From positions 269,795 to 333,794 of the forward strand of contig NZ_BDCA01000005.1 in assembly GCF_001613265.1 (NCBI RefSeq): a DNA stretch of 64,000 nucleotides. The letters run 5' to 3'. The first letter of the stretch is position 1. Every line of letters begins with the position of its first letter. Source of the stretch: Nocardia vermiculata NBRC 100427. GTDB taxonomy: Bacteria; Actinomycetota; Actinomycetes; Mycobacteriales; Mycobacteriaceae. The translations under genes were made by a program, and so were the position numbers. Of this stretch, positions 8,440-17,192 are shown piece after piece. Under the pieces are notes generated by a model. That model saw only the letters and a program-made list of their open reading frames with translations. It was not told where the DNA came from and did no database searches.

Positions 8440-10377
8440 GTGAGCGCACCAACAGCACGGCCAGGGCCCTCGGCTCGCAGGCCAGCGCCCTCGGCTACAT
8501 CGCCGGCTCCCGCGGCATCCGCGGTGGCCGGAAATCGCCGCCAGGTCCCGCCCGAGAAGGTGACCGGCGCACAGTCGGTCGTCCGTTCCCTCGAGGAGCT
8601 CGGTGCCGACACCGTATTCGGCATTCCCGGCGGTGCGGTCCTCCCCGTCTACGACCCGCTCTTCGATTCCACCCGAGTCCGTCACGTCCTGGTCCGGCAC
8701 GAGCAGGGCGCCGGTCATGCGGCGACCGGTTACGCGCAGGCCACCGGCAAGGTCGGTGTGTGTATGGCCACATCCGGCCCCGGCGCGACGAACCTGGTCA
8801 CGCCGATCGCCGATGCGCAGATGGATTCGGTGCCGCTGGTCGCGATCACCGGCCAGGTCGCGCGCGGCCTGATCGGGACCGACGCCTTCCAGGAAGCCGA
8901 CATCTCCGGCATCACGATGGCGTGCACCAAGCACAACTTCCTGGTCAACGATGCGATCGACATCCCGCGCATCATCGCCGAAGCCTTCCACCTGGCGTCC
9001 TCGGGTCGTCCGGGTGCGGTGCTGGTCGACATCCCCAAGGATGTGCTGCAGGCCCAGACCACCTTCAGCTGGCCGCCGGAGATGCGGCTGCCCGGCTATC
9101 GTCCGGTCACCAAACCGCACGGTAAGCAGGTGCGGGAGGCCGCGCGGCTGATCGCCGAGGCCAAGACGCCGGTGCTGTACGTCGGTGGCGGTGTGATCAA
9201 GGCCGAGGCTTCGCCGGAGTTGCTGGAGCTGGCCGAGCTGACCGGCATTCCGGTGGTCACCACGCTGATGGCGCGTGGCGCCTTCCCCGACAGCCACACC
9301 CTCAACATGGGGATGCCCGGTATGCACGGCACCGTCGGTGCGGTCGCCGCCCTGCAGAAGTCGGATCTGCTCATCACCCTCGGCGCGCGTTTCGACGACC
9401 GCGTCACCGGCCAGCTGGATTCCTTCGCCCCGAATGCGAAGGTCATCCACGCCGATATCGACCCGGCCGAGATCGGTAAGAACCGGCACGCCGACGTCCC
9501 GATCGTGGGCGACTGCCGCGAGGTCATCACCGAACTGATCGAAACCCTCAAGTCCGATCCGATCTTCACCGGTGCCGAGGCGCCGCTGCTGGAGCTGTCG
9601 GCGTGGTGGACCTACCTCGGCGGCATCCGCGAGCAGTTCCCGCTCGGCTACGGCCCCACCTCCGACGGTTCGCTGTCGCCGGAGTACGTCATCGAAACGC
9701 TGGGCCGGCTCGCCGGACCCGACGCGATCTACGTTGCCGGTGTCGGTCAGCACCAGATGTGGGCCGCGCAGTTCGTGAAGTACGAGAAGCCGCGCACCTG
9801 GCTGAACTCCGGTGGCCTGGGCACTATGGGCTACTCGGTGCCCGCCGCGATGGGCGCCAAGATGGGCGCGCCGGACAAAGAGGTGTGGGCGGTCGACGGT
9901 GACGGCTGCTTCCAGATGACCAATCAGGAATTGGCCACCTGCGCCGTCGAGGCTGTGCCGATCAAGGTCGCGCTGATCAACAACGGCAACCTCGGCATGG
10001 TCCGGCAGTGGCAGACCCTGTTCTACGAGCAGCGCTACTCCAACACCGATCTGGGCACCCACACCCTGCGCATCCCCGACTTCGTGAAGCTCGCCGAGGC
10101 GCTGGGCTGCCACGGCATTCGGGTGGAGAAGGAAGAAGACGTCGAGGCCGCGATCCGCGAGGCGCAGTCGATCAACGACCGCCCCGTGGTGATCGACTTC
10201 ATCGTCGGCAAGGACGCGCAGGTGTGGCCGATGGTCCCTTCCGGAACCTCCAACGACGAGATCATGGCTGCGCGCGGTATCCGCCCGCTGTTCGACGACG
10301 ACGAGCAGGTCGCGGAGCCGGCCGTCATCCACGAGGCGATGGCCCGCGAGGGGAATGAGAAGGGAAGTAACTTGTGA
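8440..10377 (+). CDS. ilvB: Acetolactate (acetohydroxyacid) synthase large subunit
   Basis: 645 aa from a GTG at 8440; this start gives MSAPTARPG…, matching the start of M. tuberculosis IlvB1 (MSAPT…), and is preceded by GTGAGG. It condenses two pyruvates, or pyruvate with 2-ketobutyrate, in the first step of Val/Leu/Ile synthesis. Visible: an Ala/Pro-rich N-terminal extension of ~45 residues; the TPP-activating Glu in [12 protein letters not shown]; the domain [16 protein letters not shown]; and the TPP/Mg motif [14 protein letters not shown]…[11 protein letters not shown]. It overlaps ilvN by 4 bp (GTGA), so the subunits are translationally coupled. Confidence 0.98.
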   Translation: MSAPTARPGPSARRPAPSATSPAPAASAVAGNRRQVPPEKVTGAQSVVRSLEELGADTVFGIPGGAVLPVYDPLFDSTRVRHVLVRHEQGAGHAATGYAQATGKVGVCMATSGPGATNLVTPIADAQMDSVPLVAITGQVARGLIGTDAFQEADISGITMACTKHNFLVNDAIDIPRIIAEAFHLASSGRPGAVLVDIPKDVLQAQTTFSWPPEMRLPGYRPVTKPHGKQVREAARLIAEAKTPVLYVGGGVIKAEASPELLELAELTGIPVVTTLMARGAFPDSHTLNMGMPGMHGTVGAVAALQKSDLLITLGARFDDRVTGQLDSFAPNAKVIHADIDPAEIGKNRHADVPIVGDCREVITELIETLKSDPIFTGAEAPLLELSAWWTYLGGIREQFPLGYGPTSDGSLSPEYVIETLGRLAGPDAIYVAGVGQHQMWAAQFVKYEKPRTWLNSGGLGTMGYSVPAAMGAKMGAPDKEVWAVDGDGCFQMTNQELATCAVEAVPIKVALINNGNLGMVRQWQTLFYEQRYSNTDLGTHTLRIPDFVKLAEALGCHGIRVEKEEDVEAAIREAQSINDRPVVIDFIVGKDAQVWPMVPSGTSNDEIMAARGIRPLFDDDEQVAEPAVIHEAMAREGNEKGSNL

Positions 10378-10877
10378 GCACCACCCATACCCTCAGCGTG
10401 CTGGTGGAGGACAAGCCCGGCGTGCTGGCCCGGGTGGCGAGCCTGTTCTCCCGGCGTGGATTCAATATCGAATCGCTTGCGGTCGGCGGCACCGAGGTGA
10501 AGGACATCTCGCGGATGACCATCGTCGTCACCGTCGAGGACCTGCCGCTCGAGCAAGTCACCAAGCAACTCAACAAGCTGGTGAACGTCATCAAGATCGT
10601 GGAGCAGGACGCCGACGCGTCGGTGGCCCGCGAACTGATCCTGGTGAAGGTGCGCGCCGACGCCAGTGTGCGCACCCAGGTGATCGAATCGGCCAACCTG
10701 TTCCGGGCTAAGGTCATCGACGTGTCACCGGACGCGTTGACCATCGAGGCGACCGGCACCCGGTCGAAACTCGAAGCGCTGCTGCGGATGCTGGAACCGT
10801 ACGGAATCCGTGAGATCGTGCAGTCCGGAGTCGTGGCCGTCGGCCGCGGCCCCAAGTCGATCACGGCGACCCGCTAG
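10374..10877 (+). CDS. ilvN: Acetolactate synthase small (regulatory) subunit
   Basis: 167 aa, GTG start overlapping the ilvB stop. It binds IlvB, raises its activity and carries valine feedback control. Two parts are visible: an N-terminal ACT domain ([34 protein letters not shown]) and the C-terminal ALS small-subunit domain from ~residue 85 ([12 protein letters not shown]…). Length and order are standard for actinobacteria. Confidence 0.98.
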   Translation: MSTTHTLSVLVEDKPGVLARVASLFSRRGFNIESLAVGGTEVKDISRMTIVVTVEDLPLEQVTKQLNKLVNVIKIVEQDADASVARELILVKVRADASVRTQVIESANLFRAKVIDVSPDALTIEATGTRSKLEALLRMLEPYGIREIVQSGVVAVGRGPKSITATR

Positions 10878-10925
10878 ATCAGTCGGGATCGACAGTCGGC
10901 GTCGGGCCTCCCGGTAGCGCGGGGC

Positions 10926-10972
10926 TCGACCATATCGAACAAAATCGCATTTAGATTCCCCGTACGAGCGGG
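10926..10972 (+). promoter_or_regulatory. Possible internal promoter and small hairpin before ilvC
   Basis: In the 121-bp ilvN-ilvC gap there is an AT-rich stretch with a candidate -10 TTAGAT near 10951 and a weak upstream TCGACC. Next to it is a 6-bp hairpin (CCCCGT…GCGGGG, 10958-10973 region). A separate ilvC promoter is known in Corynebacterium; the assignment here is tentative. Confidence 0.3.
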
Positions 10973-10977
10973 GATGA

Positions 10978-12012
<1,035 letters not shown>

Positions 12013-12034
12013 GCTTCACGGTCTTTCGGACTGT

Positions 12035-12069
12035 CGAGGGCCCGTTCGCCAGGTGCGAGCGGGCCCTCG
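12035..12069. terminator. Bidirectional terminator between ilvC and the SDR gene
   Basis: A perfect 10-bp inverted repeat, CGAGGGCCCG (12035-12044) and CGGGCCCTCG (12060-12069), with a 15-nt loop, between convergent stop codons. Confidence 0.75.
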
Positions 12070-12083
12070 TGCCGTGTGCTGCG

Positions 12084-12854
12084 TCAGCGCGGCATGGTTC
12101 CGCCGTCGACCACGAAGGTCTGGCCGGTGATGAAACTGCCTGCGTCCGAGCACAACAGCAGCATGGTGCCGACCAGCTCGTCCGGGGTGCCGAGCCGGCG
12201 CAGCAGTGGTGCGGCGGCCATTGCCTCGACGACCTCGGTCGGATTGTTGCGGACCATATCGGTGTCGAATGCGCCGGGGGTGACGGCATTGACCCGGATG
12301 CCGTCAGCGGCGAATTCGGCGGCCATCGAGCGAGTGAACGACAACAGCGCCGCCTTACCCGCCGAATACATCGCGAGGCCGCCCGAGAATCCGAACGCAC
12401 CGATCGAACCGAAGTTCAGCACCGCGGCATGCTCGCTCTGCTTCAGATAGGGGAGCGCGGCCTGCACGAGAAATACCGGGCCCTGCACGTTCACCGCGAA
12501 GGATTTGTCCACCGCGGCCGGCTGCATGCTTTCCAGCGGCTGAGTGAGCGCATTCGCGGCGTTGTTGATCACGATATCGACCCCGCCGAAGGTCTCGACG
12601 GTCGTGGCCACCAGCGCCTGCAACGCATCGACCTCACCCAGATGCGTCGGTACCCCGAGCGCCTCGGCGCCCAGTTCCCGCATCCGTTCGGCGGCCTTGT
12701 CGCACGCCTCCGGTTTCCGGCTCGCCACAACGACATTCGCTCCGGCGCAGGCCAGCCCTTCGGCCAGCGCGAGCCCGATACCCCGGGTGCCTCCTGTGAC
12801 GATCGCGGTGCGCCCGCTCAGGTCGAACAGTTTCTGAAATGAGCTGCGATCCAC
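12084..12854 (-). CDS. Short-chain dehydrogenase/reductase (SDR, classical)
   Basis: 256 aa from a GTG at 12854 with AGGAAG 10 nt before it; the frame is open further upstream but has no better start. An NAD(P)-dependent oxidoreductase, with cofactor motif TGGTRGIGLALAEGL, NNAAN, and a catalytic Ser…YSAGK near residues 140-160. The end GSFITGQTFVVDGGTMPR is typical of FabG-like SDRs. The substrate is unknown. It stands alone, convergent with ilvC. Confidence 0.9.
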   Translation of the reverse strand: MDRSSFQKLFDLSGRTAIVTGGTRGIGLALAEGLACAGANVVVASRKPEACDKAAERMRELGAEALGVPTHLGEVDALQALVATTVETFGGVDIVINNAANALTQPLESMQPAAVDKSFAVNVQGPVFLVQAALPYLKQSEHAAVLNFGSIGAFGFSGGLAMYSAGKAALLSFTRSMAAEFAADGIRVNAVTPGAFDTDMVRNNPTEVVEAMAAAPLLRRLGTPDELVGTMLLLCSDAGSFITGQTFVVDGGTMPR

Positions 12855-13080
12855 TGGTGGCGGCCTTCCTGTCGTGGGGGTACGTGGCCGGTCGAACAGT
12901 CGACAACGGTCACGGTCGGTTCTACCAGTGCCCGCGGCGGAGCACACGGCGGCGGTTTCGGTGAGCGGTCGAGCTTGTCGGCCGTGGCACCGAATCTCGG
13001 ATTCGAATGGGCCCGGAGCATCCGGCGCGATACCCGTGCGCATCCCTAGGTTCGAGCACCGCACCGTATCCGCAGCCCCC

Positions 13081-13392
13081 TCACAGTGCCTCGCCCACTA
13101 CGTGCAGCGCCGCTGCTCCCGTCGCGAAGAACACCGCCAGCACCAGGAACACATTCCACCACCAGTCCGGGCGCACGTACCCCTGCTCGAACTCCGCGCA
13201 CACCCGTCGATGGCGGCGCAGTGTGCAGGCGAGCAGTACGGTCGCGCCGCCCAGCATCGCGATCCCCACGGCCGCGGGCAGGAACCGCACGCACAGTGCC
13301 CCGAGTGCTGCGAAGGACGCCGCGGTCCGCACCCGCGCCAGCGTCGTGCGTTCCGGCTGCAGACCGGGGTCGGCACGCGCCTCGGTACTCAT
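13081..13392 (-). CDS. Small DUF202 membrane protein (second of a pair)
   Basis: 103 aa. The start is fixed by an ATGA overlap with the preceding DUF202 gene. The family pattern is present: LQPERTTLARVRTAASF, then three hydrophobic helices (FAALGALCVRFLPAAVGIAML, TVLLACTL, and WWWNVFLVLAVFFATGAAAL). DUF202 proteins are small inner-membrane proteins of unknown role, commonly found as adjacent unequal pairs, as here. Confidence 0.8.
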   Translation of the reverse strand: MSTEARADPGLQPERTTLARVRTAASFAALGALCVRFLPAAVGIAMLGGATVLLACTLRRHRRVCAEFEQGYVRPDWWWNVFLVLAVFFATGAAALHVVGEAL

Positions 13393-13802
13393 CCGACCGT
13401 CAGCAGTACCAGCATGCCGAGCGCGACGGCACCGACCAGTGCTGCCAGCAGCGCGCCCAGGGCGGGAACCGGCAGGCTCGCCCCGGTGCGCATCGCGCGC
13501 TCGACACCGAGCCATCGCAGGAATGCGAATCCCGCGACCACCGCCGCACCGGCGAGCATGCCCGTGACGAGTACCAGTTGTGCTGCGGCGCCGACGATTT
13601 CGTCACCGATGGCCTCGAATCCGACGGCGCCGGCCACCAAACCCATCGCAGTTCGCAGCCAGGCGAGGAAGGTGCGTTCGTTCGCAAGAGTGAACCGGGG
13701 ATCCGGATCGTCGCCGTCGCGTAACGCGCGGGGACGCCATCGTCGCCGCGTGGCCGGGCCGGCGCCCTGCGTGCGGGTGGTGGTGAGCTCAGCGGGGCAC
13801 AT
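13389..13802 (-). CDS. DUF202 membrane protein (YidH-like, first of a pair)
   Basis: 137 aa if it starts at the ATG at 13802, which overlaps the end of the TauD gene (…GATGTGCCCCGCTGA). The DUF202 pattern DPRFTLANERTFLAWLRTAMGLVAGAVGFEA lies near residues 33-65, followed by two more helices. The overlaps at both ends point to one operon TetR-TauD-DUF202-DUF202. A later start cannot be excluded because the first ~30 residues are Arg/Pro-rich and poorly conserved. Confidence 0.75.
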   Translation of the reverse strand: MCPAELTTTRTQGAGPATRRRWRPRALRDGDDPDPRFTLANERTFLAWLRTAMGLVAGAVGFEAIGDEIVGAAAQLVLVTGMLAGAAVVAGFAFLRWLGVERAMRTGASLPVPALGALLAALVGAVALGMLVLLTVG

Positions 13803-14706
13803 CGCCGAGAATGGCCACGCGCTCCATGACCCGACGGTGCGGGAAATAATCGCTGGCGGCATAGTGCTGGGTTGCCCGATTGTCCCAGAACGCAATGGAA
13901 TTCGGCTGCCAGCGGAAGCGGCATTGAAAATCGGGAACCTTGGCCTGGTCGAACAGGTGCTGAAGCAGGCGGTTGCCCTCAGCCGGCTCGAGGTCGGGGA
14001 TGTGGGTGGTGAACAGACTGTTCACGAACAGGGTCTTGCGTCCGGTTTCGGGGTGAGTGCGCACGATCGGATGCCGCACCGGCGGATACTGCTGCTGCAT
14101 TCGTTCCTGCTGTTCGGGCGCCATCGAGCGACCGAAGGAAGGCATGAAGTCGTGCACCGCGTCGAGGCCGTCGATCCGGGCCTTCACCTCGTCGGACAGG
14201 CAATCGTAGGCATTGCCCATATCCGCCCACAGGGTGTCGCCACCGGCGGGCGGCACGTCGATCGAGCGAAGGATCGATCCGAGTGGTGGGCGCTGCTGCC
14301 AGGTCACATCGACATGCCAGATGTTCTCGGTTCCGGGACTGTCCTCGCCGCGTTCGAAGCGGACCACCGAAGGAACCTCGCCCTGCGGCAGGAGTGGGTG
14401 CACCTCGAGCTCGCCCCAGTGCTGCGCGAAGTCGCGGTGCTGAGTTCCGGTGATGTCCTGATCGCGGAAGAACAGCACCTTCCATTCGAGCAGTGCGGAT
14501 TTCAATTCCGCGATCACGTCGTCGCTCGGCTCGCGCAGGTCGACGCCACGCACCTCGGCGCCGATGAACGGCGTGACCGGGTGCAGATCGATCAGGCGAT
14601 ATTCCGGCGGCTGGAACGTCTCGGGATTGCGGCGCAGGCCGCGCGGGCCGAATTCGATGCTGTGGTCACCGATTTCGACAGTGCGCGACGAGGTGAGTGT
14701 AGTCAT
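13789..14706 (-). CDS. TauD/TfdA-family Fe(II)/2-oxoglutarate dioxygenase
   Basis: 305 aa. These enzymes use Fe(II) and 2-oxoglutarate to oxidise taurine, alkyl sulfates or phenoxy acids and free the sulfite, sulfate or other group. The iron triad is visible: His131-x-Asp133 (WHVDVTW) and His281 (TQHYAASDYFPHRR), with the 2-oxoglutarate Arg a little later. It lies 22 bp after the TetR gene and a few kb from a formylglycine sulfatase, so a role in sulfate-ester or sulfonate use is reasonable but not proven. Confidence 0.9.
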   Translation of the reverse strand: MTTLTSSRTVEIGDHSIEFGPRGLRRNPETFQPPEYRLIDLHPVTPFIGAEVRGVDLREPSDDVIAELKSALLEWKVLFFRDQDITGTQHRDFAQHWGELEVHPLLPQGEVPSVVRFERGEDSPGTENIWHVDVTWQQRPPLGSILRSIDVPPAGGDTLWADMGNAYDCLSDEVKARIDGLDAVHDFMPSFGRSMAPEQQERMQQQYPPVRHPIVRTHPETGRKTLFVNSLFTTHIPDLEPAEGNRLLQHLFDQAKVPDFQCRFRWQPNSIAFWDNRATQHYAASDYFPHRRVMERVAILGDVPR

Positions 14707-14728
14707 GGTGCACCCTTCGGGTAGTGAA

Positions 14729-15394
14729 TCAACGGGTGCCGGCGGAGGCTCGTCGCCGGCGGCCGGCCCGTCTGCTGTCGGCGGCGGACAACGAGCCCAC
14801 AGCCATGTCGATCAGGTGGTCGACGGTGTCGTCGAAGGTCGTCTTCGTGGCCGGGCGGCCTTCCGCGCGTCGCTGCTCGAAGACGGCGAGGGCCGAGACG
14901 ACCATGTTGAACATCAGTTCCACCCGTTCGCGCGCGGTGCGCCGGGGGAGATGGTCGAGCGCGCGAACCAGGCGCTTCACCACCTCGAGGTTGGCGTCTG
15001 CGGTCTCGTCGAAATCCGCGCCGAAGAATTCGACGGTGGGTGCGACGCGAGCGATGAAGCGTGCGTAGTGGCTGCCCTCCGGCGCCGATCCGAGGAACCT
15101 GGTGAGCGGCAGGAGTCCGGCTTCGACCAGCGCACGAACATCGTCGCCGCGCCCGTCGCGGTCGATCTCCGCCAGGTAGAGGTGCCGGGCCTGGTTGATA
15201 TCGGTCATCCGGTTGCGGAACACTTCACGCAGCAGACCGTCTCGGCCGTTGAAGTGGTATTGCACCGCCGAGTTGTTGCGTTGCCCGGCGGCCGCGGCGA
15301 CGTCTCGCATGGAGACGTCGTCGACGCCGTGCTCGGCGAACAATCGTTCCGCCGCTTCTATCATCGCGGCCTTGGCGCCGTCGACACCTGTCAT
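14729..15394 (-). CDS. TetR family repressor of the TauD/MFS cluster
   Basis: 221 aa. The N-terminal HTH is clear (AAERLFAEHGVDDVSMRDVAAAAGQRNNSAVQYHFNGRDGLLREVF, residues ~13-58). The C-terminal ligand domain carries the Tyr/His-rich core of this subfamily. A 33-bp perfect dyad lies 15 bp upstream of its ATG, in the divergent gap to the MFS gene. It is therefore likely to repress both itself (with tauD and the DUF202 pair) and the MFS-sulfatase side. Confidence 0.88.
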   Translation of the reverse strand: MTGVDGAKAAMIEAAERLFAEHGVDDVSMRDVAAAAGQRNNSAVQYHFNGRDGLLREVFRNRMTDINQARHLYLAEIDRDGRGDDVRALVEAGLLPLTRFLGSAPEGSHYARFIARVAPTVEFFGADFDETADANLEVVKRLVRALDHLPRRTARERVELMFNMVVSALAVFEQRRAEGRPATKTTFDDTVDHLIDMAVGSLSAADSRRAGRRRRASAGTR

Positions 15395-15409
15395 ACCCGT
15401 CGACAGTAT

Positions 15410-15442
15410 AAGTCAGTGTCTTATTCGTCAAGACACTGACTT
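15410..15442. promoter_or_regulatory. Large TetR operator palindrome
   Basis: Perfect 13-bp arms, AAGTCAGTGTCTT (15410-15422) and AAGACACTGACTT (15430-15442), with a 7-bp spacer. It lies between the divergent TetR gene and the MFS/sulfatase side. The length and inner symmetry would suit two TetR dimers. Confidence 0.8.
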
Positions 15443-15673
15443 AAATTTTCTAATTCGTTCTCTTACTGCGGCTTTCGCGCTACTCTGATGCCGATCGATG
15501 GCCGGCGACGCTCGTGCCGCTGAGTGGGACCCGCGCAGCGCCATCATCGGCAGATGTGACTACGGTCCCCATTTCGAGGCCGGGCATCCCCGCCGATTCG
15601 CGAACTTCACTACTTCTCCGTGCCGCCCATGCGGGCTCGCCGCCCCGGCACACCCTGCGAACAAAGGACCACG

Positions 15674-17158
15674 ATGGCGCTAGATTTGAATCCGGCCCAC
15701 GGACCTGTGCCGAAGCGTCGGCTCTTCGCCGTACTCGCGGTGATCATCCTGTTCTCGGAGATCGCAACCTTCGAAATCCTGATGGTCTACCCCGCGATGC
15801 CGCATATGGCGAAGGCCTACGACACCCTGAACATCGCCTGGGCGATCTCCATCGTGACCTTGGCCGGAGCGACATCGGTGCCGTTGATGGGCAAGGCCTC
15901 CGACCGCTGGGGCAAACGGCGGATCATCCTGATCCTCGGTGTCGTCTTCGTGGCCGGCAGCGTGATCTGCGCGCTGGCCGGCTCGTTCACCGTGCTGCTC
16001 GTGGGCCGTGCCATGCAGGGCGCGCTCGTCGGCATCGTCGCGCTGTCCTACAGTCTGGTACGCGAAATCATGCCGCGGGACTTCGTTCCGGTCGCTCTCG
16101 GCACCGTGGCGACGGGTATCGGTATGTCCGCTCTCGCCGGACCCTTCATCGCGGGCTGGCTGATCGACGGTTTCGGGTTCGCGGGGATCTTCTGGTTCAT
16201 GGCGATCTACGTCGGGATCCTGTTGCCGATCTACTGGCTCGTCGTTCCCGAAACCCCGGCGCGGGCCGACCGGCCCGTGGACTACCTGGGCACCGCGCTG
16301 CTCGGTCCCGGTGTCGCGATCCTGCTGCTGGCGGTCACCAAGGGACAGAGTTGGGGATGGAGTTCGGGTAGCACCCTCGCGCTGGTCGTGGTCGGCGCGG
16401 TGATGCTGGTGGGATTCGTAGCCTGGCAACGCGTCGCGCCCCATCCACTGATCGACCTGAAGATTCTGTTCGGTCCCCGCTTCGGGCCGACGATCCTGGC
16501 CGTGGCCTGTGTGTCGTACATGATGAACGCGCACTCGATGCTCATGCCGACCCTGCTGGAGACCCCCGCCGGGCTGCCCGGAATTTCGTACGGCGCGGGT
16601 CTCTCCGCCACGGAATACGCGCTGTGGACCTGCCCGATGGGAATCGTCGGCATGTTCGCGGGCCCGCTCGGCGGCTGGCTCGCCAAGCGATTCGGTGCCC
16701 GGCAGGTGCTGCTCGGTGCGGGCGTCCTGTTCCTCTGCGCGATGGTGCTCGGCTCGCAGCTGCTCACGGTGCAGTGGCAGGTGGGGATCTTGAGCGCCCT
16801 CGTAGGTTTCGCCGTCGGCTTCCTGCACTCGTCCAACGCGAATCTCGTGCAGGACTCGCTGCCGGCCGCGGACAGCGGGGTCGGCACCTCGATCGCCGGG
16901 GTGAGCATGCAGCTCGTATCGGCCGTGTCGGTGACTCTCACCGGTGTGGTGATGTCGCACCACGTCGCAGCGGTGAATCAACAGACCCACGCCGCGCTCT
17001 ATGCCGATTCCGCCCTGACTCAGGGCTTCCTGTGGGCCGGTGCCGTCGGCGTCGTCGGTGTCGTCGTCGCCGGGCTGATGCGGCACGGCCGTAAACCCGC
17101 CACCGGCGGGCTCGACGAGACGGTGACACCCGAGCGCGCCGTCAGCCCGGCCCACTGA
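15674..17158 (+). CDS. MFS transporter, multidrug (DHA) type
   Basis: 494 aa from an ATG at 15674 with AAAGGA before it. Twelve or more membrane helices are visible. The MFS loop 2-3 motif is GKASDRWGKRRIILILG (residues ~72-88), and a second half begins near residue 260. The C terminus is hydrophilic. It is divergent from TetR across the operator and 34 bp before the sulfatase, so it may import the sulfatase substrate or export a product; it could equally be a drug exporter. Confidence 0.88.
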   Translation: MALDLNPAHGPVPKRRLFAVLAVIILFSEIATFEILMVYPAMPHMAKAYDTLNIAWAISIVTLAGATSVPLMGKASDRWGKRRIILILGVVFVAGSVICALAGSFTVLLVGRAMQGALVGIVALSYSLVREIMPRDFVPVALGTVATGIGMSALAGPFIAGWLIDGFGFAGIFWFMAIYVGILLPIYWLVVPETPARADRPVDYLGTALLGPGVAILLLAVTKGQSWGWSSGSTLALVVVGAVMLVGFVAWQRVAPHPLIDLKILFGPRFGPTILAVACVSYMMNAHSMLMPTLLETPAGLPGISYGAGLSATEYALWTCPMGIVGMFAGPLGGWLAKRFGARQVLLGAGVLFLCAMVLGSQLLTVQWQVGILSALVGFAVGFLHSSNANLVQDSLPAADSGVGTSIAGVSMQLVSAVSVTLTGVVMSHHVAAVNQQTHAALYADSALTQGFLWAGAVGVVGVVVAGLMRHGRKPATGGLDETVTPERAVSPAH

Positions 17159-17192
17159 CCGACCGTCCGACTCGACTATCCGAAAGTGCAGC

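Noticed and set aside
8332..10332. Minus-strand frame of 666 codons opposite ilvB
   Set aside because: Shadow of ilvB, which has complete motifs on the plus strand.
12874..14724. Plus-strand frame of 616 codons opposite the DUF202/TauD operon
   Set aside because: Antisense shadow with no recognisable domain.
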